A stretch of DNA of 11,625 nt from Planctomycetes bacterium GWF2_50_10 (GTDB lineage Bacteria; Planctomycetota; Phycisphaerae; Sedimentisphaerales; GWF2-50-10): assembly GCA_001824635.1 (NCBI GenBank), contig MHYB01000047.1, positions 6,375 to 17,999 of the forward strand, written 5' to 3'. Every line of letters starts with the position of its first letter. Within the stretch, counting starts at the first letter, position 1. The notes beneath the pieces were generated by a model that ran no database searches, was not told where the DNA came from, and saw only the letters and a program-made list of their open reading frames with translations. The translations under genes were made by a program, and so were the position numbers. Shown here piece by piece: positions 1 through 5,993 of the stretch.

Positions 1-198
1 TTGGGCGTACCATGTGTTTGAATCGGTGAGCTTGGCTTTGCAGGCGAGGACGACGTTGCCATGGCGGGAGGCTTCTATGGCGGCGCGGAGGCCTGCGACA
101 CCGGCGCCGAGGATGAGGACGTTTGTGAAGAGCTGGCTAGTGGCGGTGGTATCGACGTTTGTGAGGTATCGTCTTACTGGTGCGTGAGGATCGGACAC
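1..198 (-). CDS. nadB: L-aspartate oxidase NadB, N-terminal part (runs off the window)
   Basis: The first 66 codons are present; the frame is open at base 1. The GTG start at 196-198 follows a good Shine-Dalgarno (AAAGGA, 208-213). The protein shows a Rossmann FAD-binding motif, VLILGAGVAGLRAAIEA, at about residues 27-43, then a Lys-Ala-Lys-Leu stretch and SNTWYAQ at the cut end. The SNT-x-YAQ pattern is typical of NadB just before its active-site region, and is the main reason for choosing NadB over fumarate reductase or succinate dehydrogenase flavoproteins. NadB oxidises L-aspartate to iminoaspartate, the first step of de novo NAD synthesis, in the cytoplasm. About 25 residues precede the FAD motif, slightly more than in many NadBs. 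It lies downstream of bioD across a 135-base spacer, so co-transcription is possible but not shown. Confidence 0.82.
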   Translation of the reverse strand, partial: MSDPHAPVRRYLTNVDTTATSQLFTNVLILGAGVAGLRAAIEASRHGNVVLACKAKLTDSNTWYAQ

Positions 199-207
199 GG
201 TTGTTTT

Positions 208-213
208 TCCTTT
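208..213 (-). promoter_or_regulatory. Shine-Dalgarno of nadB
   Basis: AAAGGA on the minus strand ends 9 bases before the GTG at 198. It supports GTG as the true start; no in-frame ATG is positioned before the FAD-binding motif. Confidence 0.6.
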
Positions 214-254
214 AAACCAAAATATCAAGAGCAAGGGCGTTTTATCACATTTGC

Positions 255-278
255 GGTGGGCAAGAGGACTTGCCCACC
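255..278. repeat. Perfect 10-bp inverted repeat in the bioD-nadB spacer
   Basis: GGTGGGCAAG (255-264), a 4-base loop AGGA, then its exact complement CTTGCCCACC (269-278). There is no T-run on either side in either orientation, so it is not a standard intrinsic terminator. It may cap the bioD transcript 3' end or be a copy of a dispersed REP-like palindrome. The rest of the spacer (199-333) holds the nadB Shine-Dalgarno and a run of G residues near 314-326; I see no convincing promoter. Confidence 0.7.
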
Positions 279-333
279 CTACATTTTGCAATTAATCATT
301 TATGATACTGCATGGGGGCGGGGGGGTAAACAG

Positions 334-1068
334 TTATTGTTGCGGGGCGGCGAGGGTGAGCCAGGGGATGGGTGAGAGGGCGTCGAGGGTTGTTTGGCCG
401 AGGGTTGCGGTTTCGACGCAGGAATCGGGGTCAAAGGGGATGGTGGCTATCAGGTTTATATCGCCGACGCGGGCGATGGTTGCGGGAGCGGTTTTTTCGG
501 CTGGGTCGGTGGAATCGGGTTTTAGGCCGCTTATTACGACGCCTGCAAGGGGGAGGCGGTTTATGCGGATGGCATCGACGGTGAGGAGGGTGTGGTTTAT
601 GGTGCCAAGTGAGGCTCGTGCGACGACGACGATCGGGAGGCCGAACTGGTCGGCGATCTCAAGGACATCGACGTTTGGGCTGAGGGGGACGCGGATGCCG
701 CCGATGCCTTCGACTATTACGAAATCGCACACTTCGCAGATCTGGAGGTAGGCGTCTTCGATACGGCCGTAGTCGACTGGGTGGTTTTCGAGGGTAGCGC
801 AGATAATAGGTGCGGCGGGGGTGGCGTAGGTTACCGGGTTTATGATATTAAGCGGAAATTGTGTCGAGGAGAACTTTGAAAGGCATTTTGCGTCGGTGCT
901 GACGAGACGGCCTTTTTCGGGGTGGCAGCCTGTGGCAATGGGTTTGAAGACGCCGACACGATGGCCTGCCTGCGAGAGTATGTGGGCGATCGCGGAGGCG
1001 ACGAGGGTTTTGCCGACCCCGGTGTCGGTGCCGGTTATGAAGAGGCCGGTTTTTTGCGGCAATCTCAT
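334..1068 (-). CDS. bioD: Dethiobiotin synthetase BioD
   Basis: 244 residues, close to the usual family length. BioD carboxylates 7,8-diaminopelargonate with CO2 and ATP to close the ureido ring of dethiobiotin, the penultimate step of biotin synthesis. The P-loop GTDTGVGKT is at residues 13-21, the KPIATG substrate loop at 42-47 (compare KPVASG in E. coli), VEGIGGIRVPL at 119-129 carrying the conserved Glu, and TINHTLLT at 156-163 near the dimer and substrate site. All hallmark motifs are intact. The ATG at 1068 overlaps the bioA stop as ATGA. No good Shine-Dalgarno precedes it, so translation is probably coupled to bioA. With bioA it provides two consecutive steps; bioB and bioF are not in the window. 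Confidence 0.96.
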   Translation of the reverse strand: MRLPQKTGLFITGTDTGVGKTLVASAIAHILSQAGHRVGVFKPIATGCHPEKGRLVSTDAKCLSKFSSTQFPLNIINPVTYATPAAPIICATLENHPVDYGRIEDAYLQICEVCDFVIVEGIGGIRVPLSPNVDVLEIADQFGLPIVVVARASLGTINHTLLTVDAIRINRLPLAGVVISGLKPDSTDPAEKTAPATIARVGDINLIATIPFDPDSCVETATLGQTTLDALSPIPWLTLAAPQQ

Positions 1069-2432
1069 TTTGCTTGTTTTGTTATTCCTGGTAAATCGGT
1101 CTTAAGAGTATCGTACACGATATCGAGGAGTATATCAAGTGTGGGCAGATCCATTGCCGGGGCGGGCATCAGGACGATGACGTCGCCGAGGGGGCGGAGG
1201 AGTGCGTTTTTTGGACGCATGGCGCGGCAGACTTTTGCACCTATCAGTGCGGCGGAATCGAAAGATGCCCTGGTTTTTTTGTCTTTGACGATCTCGATGC
1301 CTGCCATCAGGCCGCACTGGCGGGTATTGCCGATGAATTTTAGTTTTGAGATCTCGGCGAGTTTTTTGCGAATGAGGGCGATCTTGGGCGGGAGGGATTC
1401 GATGATCTTGTTTCGTTCAAATAATTCCAGGGAGGCTATGGCGGCGGCGCAGGCGAGGGCGTTGCCGGTGTAGGTGTGGCCGTGGTAGAAGGTTTTGTGT
1501 TCTTCGACGGGGCCGAGGAAGGCGTTGAAAATTTCCTGGGTGGCAAGAGTTGCGGCGAGGGGGAGGTAGCCGGCGGTTAGGCCTTTTGCGAGGCAGAGGA
1601 TGTCGGGGGTGACGTTTTCGTGCTCGCATGCGAACATTTTGCCGGTGCGGGCAAAGCCTGTGGCGACTTCGTCGGCGATGAGGAGGACGTTATATTTTGT
1701 GGCGAGTTCGCGGACGGCTTTTAGGAAACCGGCGGGGTGGACGATAATGCCTGCTGCGCCCTGTACCATTGGCTCGACGATAATTGCGGCGATTTTGCCG
1801 GCGTTCTTTTTGAGCAGGGTTTCGATGTGCTCGAGGCTGCGGTCGCGGCACTGGGCGGGGGTGCCATCGAAACGGTAAGGGTGCGGCGAGGGCGCAAAGA
1901 GCGTTTCGAAGAGCAGGGGCTTAAAGATCGAGTGGAAAAGTGAGATGCCGCCGAGAGAGACGGAGCCGACGGTGTCGCCGTGGTAGGAATTTTCGAGGGC
2001 GATGAATTTGGTTTTTTTGCGGTCGCCTTTATTTTGCCAGTACTGGTATGCCATTTTGAGGGCGATCTCGACGGAGGTCGCGCCGCTATCGGAATAGAAG
2101 ACTTTGGCAAGGCCGGACGGGGCGATTTTGATGAGTTTTCTGGCGAGTTCGATGGAGCGTGTCTGGCCCAGACCAAGGAGGGTGGAATGGGCGATTATTT
2201 CGAGCTGGTTGCGGACGGCTTTATCGATTTCGCGGACGCAGTGGCCATGGACGTTGCACCAGAGTGAGCTGACGCCGTCAATGTAGCGGTTGCGTTTTGT
2301 GTCGATGAGGAAAAAGCCTTCGCCTTTATCTATGATGATCTGGTCTTCTTCGAGCCAGGATGACATCTGAGTAAAGGGATGCCAAACGTAGGTTTTATCG
2401 TTATTTAAGTTGTAGCTTGTTTTGTCTGTCAT
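1065..2432 (-). CDS. bioA: Adenosylmethionine (or lysine) : KAPA aminotransferase BioA
   Basis: 455 residues; a class III (fold type I) PLP-dependent aminotransferase making 7,8-diaminopelargonate from KAPA. Motifs: WHPFTQM at 17-23, the phosphate-binding SDSGAT at 114-119, Y150-HGDT (equivalent to E. coli Tyr144 and Asp147), DEVATGFARTGK at 254-265, the PLP lysine K283 in LAKGLTAGY, HGHTYTGN at 318-325, and R413 in LLRPLGDV (equivalent to Arg391). Family assignment is firm. Position 20 is Phe, as I recall for the lysine-using Bacillus subtilis enzyme, where E. coli has Tyr17; other stretches (IAHSTLLG, KMFACEHEN, SYTGN-like) are also Bacillus-like. The amino donor is therefore open. The ATG at 2432 is the only start before the WHPFTQM motif, with an in-frame stop five codons upstream of it. 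No Shine-Dalgarno precedes it; a degenerate AT-rich repeat occupies that place. Confidence 0.96.
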   Translation of the reverse strand: MTDKTSYNLNNDKTYVWHPFTQMSSWLEEDQIIIDKGEGFFLIDTKRNRYIDGVSSLWCNVHGHCVREIDKAVRNQLEIIAHSTLLGLGQTRSIELARKLIKIAPSGLAKVFYSDSGATSVEIALKMAYQYWQNKGDRKKTKFIALENSYHGDTVGSVSLGGISLFHSIFKPLLFETLFAPSPHPYRFDGTPAQCRDRSLEHIETLLKKNAGKIAAIIVEPMVQGAAGIIVHPAGFLKAVRELATKYNVLLIADEVATGFARTGKMFACEHENVTPDILCLAKGLTAGYLPLAATLATQEIFNAFLGPVEEHKTFYHGHTYTGNALACAAAIASLELFERNKIIESLPPKIALIRKKLAEISKLKFIGNTRQCGLMAGIEIVKDKKTRASFDSAALIGAKVCRAMRPKNALLRPLGDVIVLMPAPAMDLPTLDILLDIVYDTLKTDLPGITKQAK

Positions 2433-2437
2433 ATTCA

Positions 2438-2474
2438 GTGATTAGTTATTTGTGATTAGTTGTTAGTTATTAGT
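2438..2474. repeat. Degenerate AT-rich tandem repeat upstream of bioA
   Basis: GTGATTAGTTATTT is followed directly by GTGATTAGTTGTT and further TTAGTTATTAGT fragments, giving about three imperfect copies. It fills the bioA leader immediately upstream of the ATG, where a ribosome-binding site would be expected. Confidence 0.6.
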
Positions 2475-2485
2475 CTAAGTTTGGA

Positions 2486-2509
2486 GTCGCTGCGCGACGC
2501 TTTTTATTT
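2486..2509 (+). repeat. Small hairpin plus T-run, terminator-like on the plus strand
   Basis: GTCGC (2486-2490), loop TGC, GCGAC (2494-2498), then GC and TTTTTATTT. Read on the plus strand it looks like a weak intrinsic terminator, but no plus-strand gene lies upstream. It could stop antisense transcripts, or be part of a repeated element together with the next hairpin. Confidence 0.4.
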
Positions 2510-2513
2510 CTGG

Positions 2514-2533
2514 ATTCCCGCCTGCGCGGGAAT
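2514..2533. repeat. ATTCCCGC...GCGGGAAT palindrome, REP/dRS3-like
   Basis: Arms ATTCCCGC (2514-2521) and GCGGGAAT (2526-2533) flank a CTGC loop, in the context TGG-palindrome-GACAAG. This ATTCCC...GGGAAT architecture resembles the Neisseria dRS3 core and similar dispersed palindromes seen in many bacterial genomes. On the minus strand it lies 33 bases past the ftsB-like stop, without a T-run, so it may stabilise that mRNA end rather than terminate transcription. The whole ftsB-like/bioA spacer (2433-2566) consists of this, the neighbouring hairpin and the AT-rich repeat. Confidence 0.65.
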
Positions 2534-2566
2534 GACAAGTCACTTTAATTCACAGGGTCATCAAAG

Positions 2567-3034
2567 TTATTCATAGTTTGTATTCCTGCGTGGGCCGAAG
2601 CATGTGAAGGAGATTATGATCAGGGCTGCGCCGGCGAAGAAGAGGGTCCATCGCATGTTGGGGGCCGAGATACGTGTGATCCATGCGGGCAAAGCGACAG
2701 GTTCATCTTTTACATGGCTTGCGGCTTTGAGGGCCTGGCGGGCTAGTATGAGGGTTTTGGCTTTTGGTTTCGGGAAGGCGGTTTCGGGGCTGTTTGGTTC
2801 GTAGCCGAGGGTTACCATCGCGAGGCGGTCGGCGGCGTTGGGGTCTGATCTCAAGTTTTCGATCATGAGATCGGTTTCGGCGACGAGGTCCTGGAGCTTA
2901 TCGTTTTTCTTTTCGGTGGCGACGAGCTTTGCCTTGAGCTGATAATATTGATCGAGGTCTGGGATAAGTGCGGAAACGGAGACGGCGATAAGGCCTATTG
3001 TGAAGAAGATTATGAAGATGACGGTTCTAATCAT
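2567..3034 (-). CDS. FtsB/DivIC-like septum-formation initiator protein with an extra C-terminal membrane segment
   Basis: 155 residues. A membrane segment at about 5-23 is followed by a charged coiled coil at about 27-60, then LRSDPNAADRLAMVTLGYEP at 61-80. That block matches the pattern of the FtsB/DivIC family after the coiled coil (L-x-x-DP, an A-R-like turn, then LG-x-x-x-x-x-E; here E84). In the family the protein bridges FtsL and FtsQ in the divisome with its coiled coil outside the cytoplasm. A second hydrophobic stretch at about 129-147, before a short basic tail (GPRRN), is unusual; family members normally have one membrane segment and about 90-130 residues. Genomic position supports the call, because ftsB directly follows eno in many proteobacteria. 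The start ATG has no clear Shine-Dalgarno and lies behind the eno terminator, so expression may be low or from read-through. I infer function only from these features. Confidence 0.65.
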   Translation of the reverse strand: MIRTVIFIIFFTIGLIAVSVSALIPDLDQYYQLKAKLVATEKKNDKLQDLVAETDLMIENLRSDPNAADRLAMVTLGYEPNSPETAFPKPKAKTLILARQALKAASHVKDEPVALPAWITRISAPNMRWTLFFAGAALIIISFTCFGPRRNTNYE

Positions 3035-3048
3035 AGAAACAACCAGTC

Positions 3049-3082
3049 AAAAAAGAAGCAGGCCGGAAGGGTTCCGGCCCGC
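3049..3082 (-). terminator. Intrinsic terminator of eno
   Basis: On the minus strand, 12 bases past the eno stop, GGCCGGAA (3079-3072), loop CCC and TTCCGGCC (3068-3061) form an 8-bp GC-rich stem. It can be extended by two more pairs around one mismatch, and is followed by TGCTTC and TTTTTT (to 3049). This is a textbook rho-independent terminator. Confidence 0.9.
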
Positions 3083-3094
3083 GTAACGTCGCAA

Positions 3095-4393
3095 TTACTT
3101 CTTGAACTTATCGAAGAGGAACGAGCCGTACTTGGCGGAGTCGCCGAGTTCCTCGTGAATCCTGAGGAGCTGGTTGTACTTGCAGATACGGTCGGTGCGG
3201 CAGGCGGAGCCTGTCTTGATCTGGCCGACGTTTGTGGCGACGGCGAGATCGGCAATGATGGTATCTTCGGTTTCACCGCTGCGATGGCTCATGACGGCGG
3301 TGTAGCCGGCACGACGGGCCATGTCGATGGCTTCGAGGGTCTCGGTGAGTGTGCCGATCTGGTTTACCTTAATAAGGATAGAATTGGCACAGCCGAGTTC
3401 GATGCCTTTGGCGAGTCTCTTTGAATTTGTAACGAAGAGGTCGTCGCCGACGATCTGGACTTTTGCGCCGATCTTCTTTGTGAGGTTTGCCCAGCCGGCG
3501 AAATCATCTTCTGCGAGGCCGTCTTCGAGGGAGACGATTGGGTACTTTGATGCCCACTTTGCCCAGTGGTCGACCATGTAATCAGAGGAGACCTTGTTCT
3601 TGGGGTCGCTCTTGAAGAAGGAGTACTTTTTGCTCTTTGCGTCGAACATTTCTGTAGAGGCGGGGTCAAGGGCGATGGCGATCTGCTTGCCGGCTTTATA
3701 GCCTGCGGCTTTGATGGCGTCGAGAATGACTTCGCAGGCTTCTTCGTTTGAGCCGAGCGAAGGGGCGAAACCGCCTTCATCGCCGACTGCGGTGTTGAGG
3801 CCCTTTGCCTTGAGGACTTTCTTGAGGGCATGGAAGACTTCGGTACCCATGCGGAGGGCTTCGGGGAAATTCTCGGCGCCGATGGGCATTACCATGAATT
3901 CCTGGAAGTCGACGTTGTTATCGGCGTGCTTGCCGCCGTTGAGGATGTTCATCATTGGAACGGGGAGGACGTTGGCATTGCAGCCGCCGAGGTACCTGTA
4001 AAGAGGCATCTGGGAGGAGTTGGCGGCGGCCTTTGCGACGGCGAGTGAGACGCCGAGGATGGCGTTTGCGCCGAGCTTTGCCTTATTGGGGGTGCCGTCG
4101 AGTTCGATCATGATGCGGTCGATCTCTTCCTGGGCCATGGCGTCCATGCCGAGGACTTCGGGTGCGATCTTTTCATTGACGTTCTTGACGGCTGTGAGGG
4201 TTCCTTTGCCGCCATAACGCTTGGATTTTTCGTCTCTGAGTTCGACGGCTTCATAGGCGCCGGTGCTTGCGCCAGATGGTACGGCGGCGCGGCCGAAGGA
4301 GCCGTCATCTAAAGTAACATCCACTTCGACGGTGGGGTTGCCGCGGGAATCGAGAATTTCTCTCGCCCTGACATCGACAATAGTCGTAAACAT
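3095..4393 (-). CDS. eno: Enolase (phosphopyruvate hydratase)
   Basis: 432 residues, the normal bacterial length. It interconverts 2-phosphoglycerate and phosphoenolpyruvate in glycolysis, and is cytoplasmic. The N-terminal RAREILDSRGNPTVEVDV block and the SGASTG loop (40-45) are typical. Catalytic and metal residues are all present: H156, E165, E206 in GDEGG, D243, E290, D317, K342 in IKVNQIGT, SHRSGETED (369-377) and K393. The end region reads GSACRTDR where many enolases have GSPSRSER, a mild variation. I chose ATG 4393 because it starts exactly at the conserved MFTTIVDVRARE and has a strong Shine-Dalgarno. An upstream in-frame ATG at 4474 would add 27 unrelated residues and falls inside the promoter. 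The gene has its own promoter and terminator, so it is separable from the flagellar operon. Confidence 0.99.
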   Translation of the reverse strand: MFTTIVDVRAREILDSRGNPTVEVDVTLDDGSFGRAAVPSGASTGAYEAVELRDEKSKRYGGKGTLTAVKNVNEKIAPEVLGMDAMAQEEIDRIMIELDGTPNKAKLGANAILGVSLAVAKAAANSSQMPLYRYLGGCNANVLPVPMMNILNGGKHADNNVDFQEFMVMPIGAENFPEALRMGTEVFHALKKVLKAKGLNTAVGDEGGFAPSLGSNEEACEVILDAIKAAGYKAGKQIAIALDPASTEMFDAKSKKYSFFKSDPKNKVSSDYMVDHWAKWASKYPIVSLEDGLAEDDFAGWANLTKKIGAKVQIVGDDLFVTNSKRLAKGIELGCANSILIKVNQIGTLTETLEAIDMARRAGYTAVMSHRSGETEDTIIADLAVATNVGQIKTGSACRTDRICKYNQLLRIHEELGDSAKYGSFLFDKFKK

Positions 4394-4397
4394 TAAG

Positions 4398-4405
4398 TTC
4401 CCTTT
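4398..4405 (-). promoter_or_regulatory. Shine-Dalgarno deciding the eno start
   Basis: AAAGGGAA on the minus strand ends 4 bases before ATG 4393, which fixes the enolase start against the longer in-frame ATG at 4474. Confidence 0.75.
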
Positions 4406-4425
4406 CAGTAGTCCATGTGAATTTA

Positions 4426-4454
4426 GGTTAATTACAATCTTTGAAAGATTAACC
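4426..4454. promoter_or_regulatory. Overlapping inverted repeats at the eno -10 and start region (possible operator)
   Basis: Outer arms GGTTAAT (4426-4432) and ATTAACC (4448-4454) are exact complements. Inner arms AATCTTT and AAAGATT (4436-4450) around a single G are also exact complements. Both share the bases of the predicted eno -10 box (4446-4451) and cover the expected transcription start. A binding protein is not known; the site is inferred from symmetry and position only. Confidence 0.4.
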
Positions 4455-4474
4455 CGTTTGGTCGTTTTCGTCAA
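4446..4474 (-). promoter_or_regulatory. Sigma70-type promoter of eno
   Basis: On the minus strand, TTGACG (4474-4469), a 17-base spacer, then TAATCT (4451-4446). Transcription would begin near 4439, giving a leader of about 45 bases before the eno ATG. Both boxes and the spacing are close to consensus. Confidence 0.7.
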
Positions 4475-4501
4475 GGGTTAGAGCAGGATAGTTTAATATG
4501 T

Positions 4502-5260
4502 CTATTCCTGCGGGTTGAGGATGGCGATGAGAATCTGGGAGTCTTTTGGGGCGGGGCCGCCGGTTGTGGTCCATTCGCCACCAGTGCCTGAACCCCAGCT
4601 GTAGATATTTGCTTTTTCCTGCCCCAGTTCTGATTTGAGGTAATCGAGGCAGGCCTGTGCGCGTTTGGCGCTGAGTGACCACTGGTCTTTAATGGTTTTG
4701 GCATCTGGGGCGACGCCGACGATATAGAGGCGGGTTTTTTCGAGGTTGCCGGAGTTTTTGAGATTGGAGGCGAGGCGGCTGAGATAAGATATGGCTTGAT
4801 CATTTAGCTTGAAGCGGCCTGGGGCGAAGTTTATGGGTGCGACGGTAAACTGAGGTTTTCTGCCGAGGAGGTATGATTTATGAGTTTTGGCTTTTGAATC
4901 GAGCTGGGAGAAGATGCGGCGGATCTTTTCTTCTTTGCCGTCAATGGCTTTTGTGTTTGGATTTGCTTCTTCGGGAGAATCGAATCCCCAGTGGGCTTTT
5001 TCGGAGGGGAAATCGGAGACGTCGCTGCTTTGGCCGAAGAGATTGGGCATGCCGAATCCGTTGATCGATTGGCGGAAGCTGGTCATAGTGGCATCGAAGA
5101 CGCCGACGCCGGCATTGCAGACCTGGCCGCTTTGGCTGGTGGCAAGGGTCTGGAGCATGACAAAGAATGCCATGAGCAGCGAGATCATATCGGCGAAGGA
5201 GATGATCCAGAGGGGGGCTTTTTCGCCGGATTCTTCTGGTGGGGGAGGGGCTTTACTCAT
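4502..5260 (-). CDS. MotB-like stator protein, second copy (OmpA-like C-terminus)
   Basis: 252 residues. A short cytoplasmic N-terminus rich in Pro and Glu leads into one membrane segment at about 16-38 with the ion-binding aspartate D24 in SFADMISLLM. A linker and plug-like region (about 40-130) follows. The OmpA-like peptidoglycan-binding domain at about 135-252 has the typical F-x-x-G-x-x-L-x-x-x-A start and LSAKRAQACLDYL (196-208), whose Arg normally contacts diaminopimelate. The usual GHTD motif reads GVAPD. MotB anchors the stator to peptidoglycan while D24 carries the coupling ion through the MotA ring. It sits 73 bases after the first motB copy, with only a distant GGAG before its ATG. 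Residues 15-36 are identical to 18-39 of that copy, whereas the periplasmic parts differ strongly. Confidence 0.88.
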   Translation of the reverse strand: MSKAPPPPEESGEKAPLWIISFADMISLLMAFFVMLQTLATSQSGQVCNAGVGVFDATMTSFRQSINGFGMPNLFGQSSDVSDFPSEKAHWGFDSPEEANPNTKAIDGKEEKIRRIFSQLDSKAKTHKSYLLGRKPQFTVAPINFAPGRFKLNDQAISYLSRLASNLKNSGNLEKTRLYIVGVAPDAKTIKDQWSLSAKRAQACLDYLKSELGQEKANIYSWGSGTGGEWTTTGGPAPKDSQILIAILNPQE

Positions 5261-5296
5261 TGGATCACTTGCTCCGATCGAAACGACGCGTTCGAA

Positions 5297-5325
5297 AGTT
5301 TAAAATTTAAAATTAAAAATGTAAA
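5297..5325 (-). promoter_or_regulatory. Possible internal promoter before the second motB
   Basis: TTTACA (5325-5320), 17-base spacer, TAAACT (5302-5297) on the minus strand. It is built from the AT-rich repeat in this spacer, so the match may be fortuitous. Confidence 0.3.
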
Positions 5326-5326
5326 A
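5299..5326. repeat. Four tandem 7-base AT-rich repeats between the motB genes
   Basis: TTTAAAA, TTTAAAA, TTAAAAA and TGTAAAA follow one another without gaps in the 73-base spacer between the two motB genes, where the other junctions of this operon are much tighter. Confidence 0.65.
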
Positions 5327-5333
5327 TCGTTCA

Positions 5334-5993
5334 TCATTTATAGATGCTTTCTTCGAGGAGGGTTATTTCGACCATTCGCATGCGATCTTTGTAGCCGGTG
5401 AACATGAGGGCGGGGGTCAAGTTGCAGCATTGCCTTGGTATGCCCTTGGAGACGAGGTATTCGACAATGGCGATGGAACGGTTGACGCCGAGGTCGTCGG
5501 TTTTTTCGGGTTTGTTTTCGCAGATGACGATGCGGGCGGGGAGTTTCTGGAGATATGTGGCCATGGTGTCGAGGAAGTCCTTGCCGCCTGTGGTCAGGGC
5601 GGTGCCGCCGAGGTAGAATATTTCGCTGGATGCAATACTGAAGACTTTTTCACTTCTGAAATCTTTGGGGCTGGTTTCGTTGATCGAATCCATTTCCTGA
5701 GTTTGTTCGAGGGTTGGTTTTTCGGCGCCTTCGGGGGTTTGGCCGGACATTTTTTGTTTTGTCCCGAGGCCGGATTTTGGGGGAGTTTGGAACCAGCCGC
5801 CATAGGGTGCAACGACGGCGTTTGCGATGTTTTTGAGGTCGGCTTTGGCTTTTGGGCCGTAGGTGGAGAATGATGAGAGCATCACGAAAAAGGCCATAAG
5901 CAGCGAGATCATGTCCGCAAAGGAGATGATCCACAGAGGGGCGCTTTCGCCGCCACCTTCTTCTTCGGCTGCTTGTTTTTTGTGCTTAGCCAT
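5334..5993 (-). CDS. MotB-like stator protein, first copy
   Basis: 219 residues, short for MotB. The N-terminus is polar and acidic. The single membrane segment at about 19-41 carries the ion-binding D27 in SFADMISLLM and continues as FFVMLSSFS, resembling the FFVLLLSFS of sodium-type PomB. The Pro- and Gln-rich linker is about 75 residues. The C-terminal domain (about 115-215) is OmpA-like but degenerate: instead of LS-x-x-RA it has LGVNRSIAIVEYL (168-180), keeping one Arg (R172), and it carries a Cys pair at 189-190. The ATG overlaps the motA stop by one base (TAATG), indicating tight translational coupling to MotA; no strong Shine-Dalgarno is seen. This copy is the natural MotA partner by position. 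Peptidoglycan binding by its C-terminus is uncertain. Confidence 0.88.
   Translation of the reverse strand: MAKHKKQAAEEEGGGESAPLWIISFADMISLLMAFFVMLSSFSTYGPKAKADLKNIANAVVAPYGGWFQTPPKSGLGTKQKMSGQTPEGAEKPTLEQTQEMDSINETSPKDFRSEKVFSIASSEIFYLGGTALTTGGKDFLDTMATYLQKLPARIVICENKPEKTDDLGVNRSIAIVEYLVSKGIPRQCCNLTPALMFTGYKDRMRMVEITLLEESIYK

Noticed and set aside
314..326. G-quadruplex candidate in the bioD-nadB spacer
   Set aside because: Two adjoining G-runs split by one C; not four separated runs, and no further support.
302..751. Plus-strand open frame opposite bioD
   Set aside because: Low-complexity Arg/Gly-rich translation produced by the codon bias of bioD on the other strand; no protein-like motif.
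922..1473. Long plus-strand open frame (183 codons) opposite bioD/bioA
   Set aside because: It lies antisense to two firmly identified genes with intact catalytic motifs, has no recognisable domain, and no ribosome-binding site supports it.
2486..2509. Terminator for bioA or ftsB-like transcripts
   Set aside because: The T-run follows the hairpin only on the plus strand, opposite to all genes here, so it is listed only as a terminator-like repeat.
4394..4474. N-terminal extension of enolase from ATG 4474
   Set aside because: The extra 27 residues are not enolase-like, overlap the promoter -35 to leader region, and the downstream ATG has the strong Shine-Dalgarno.
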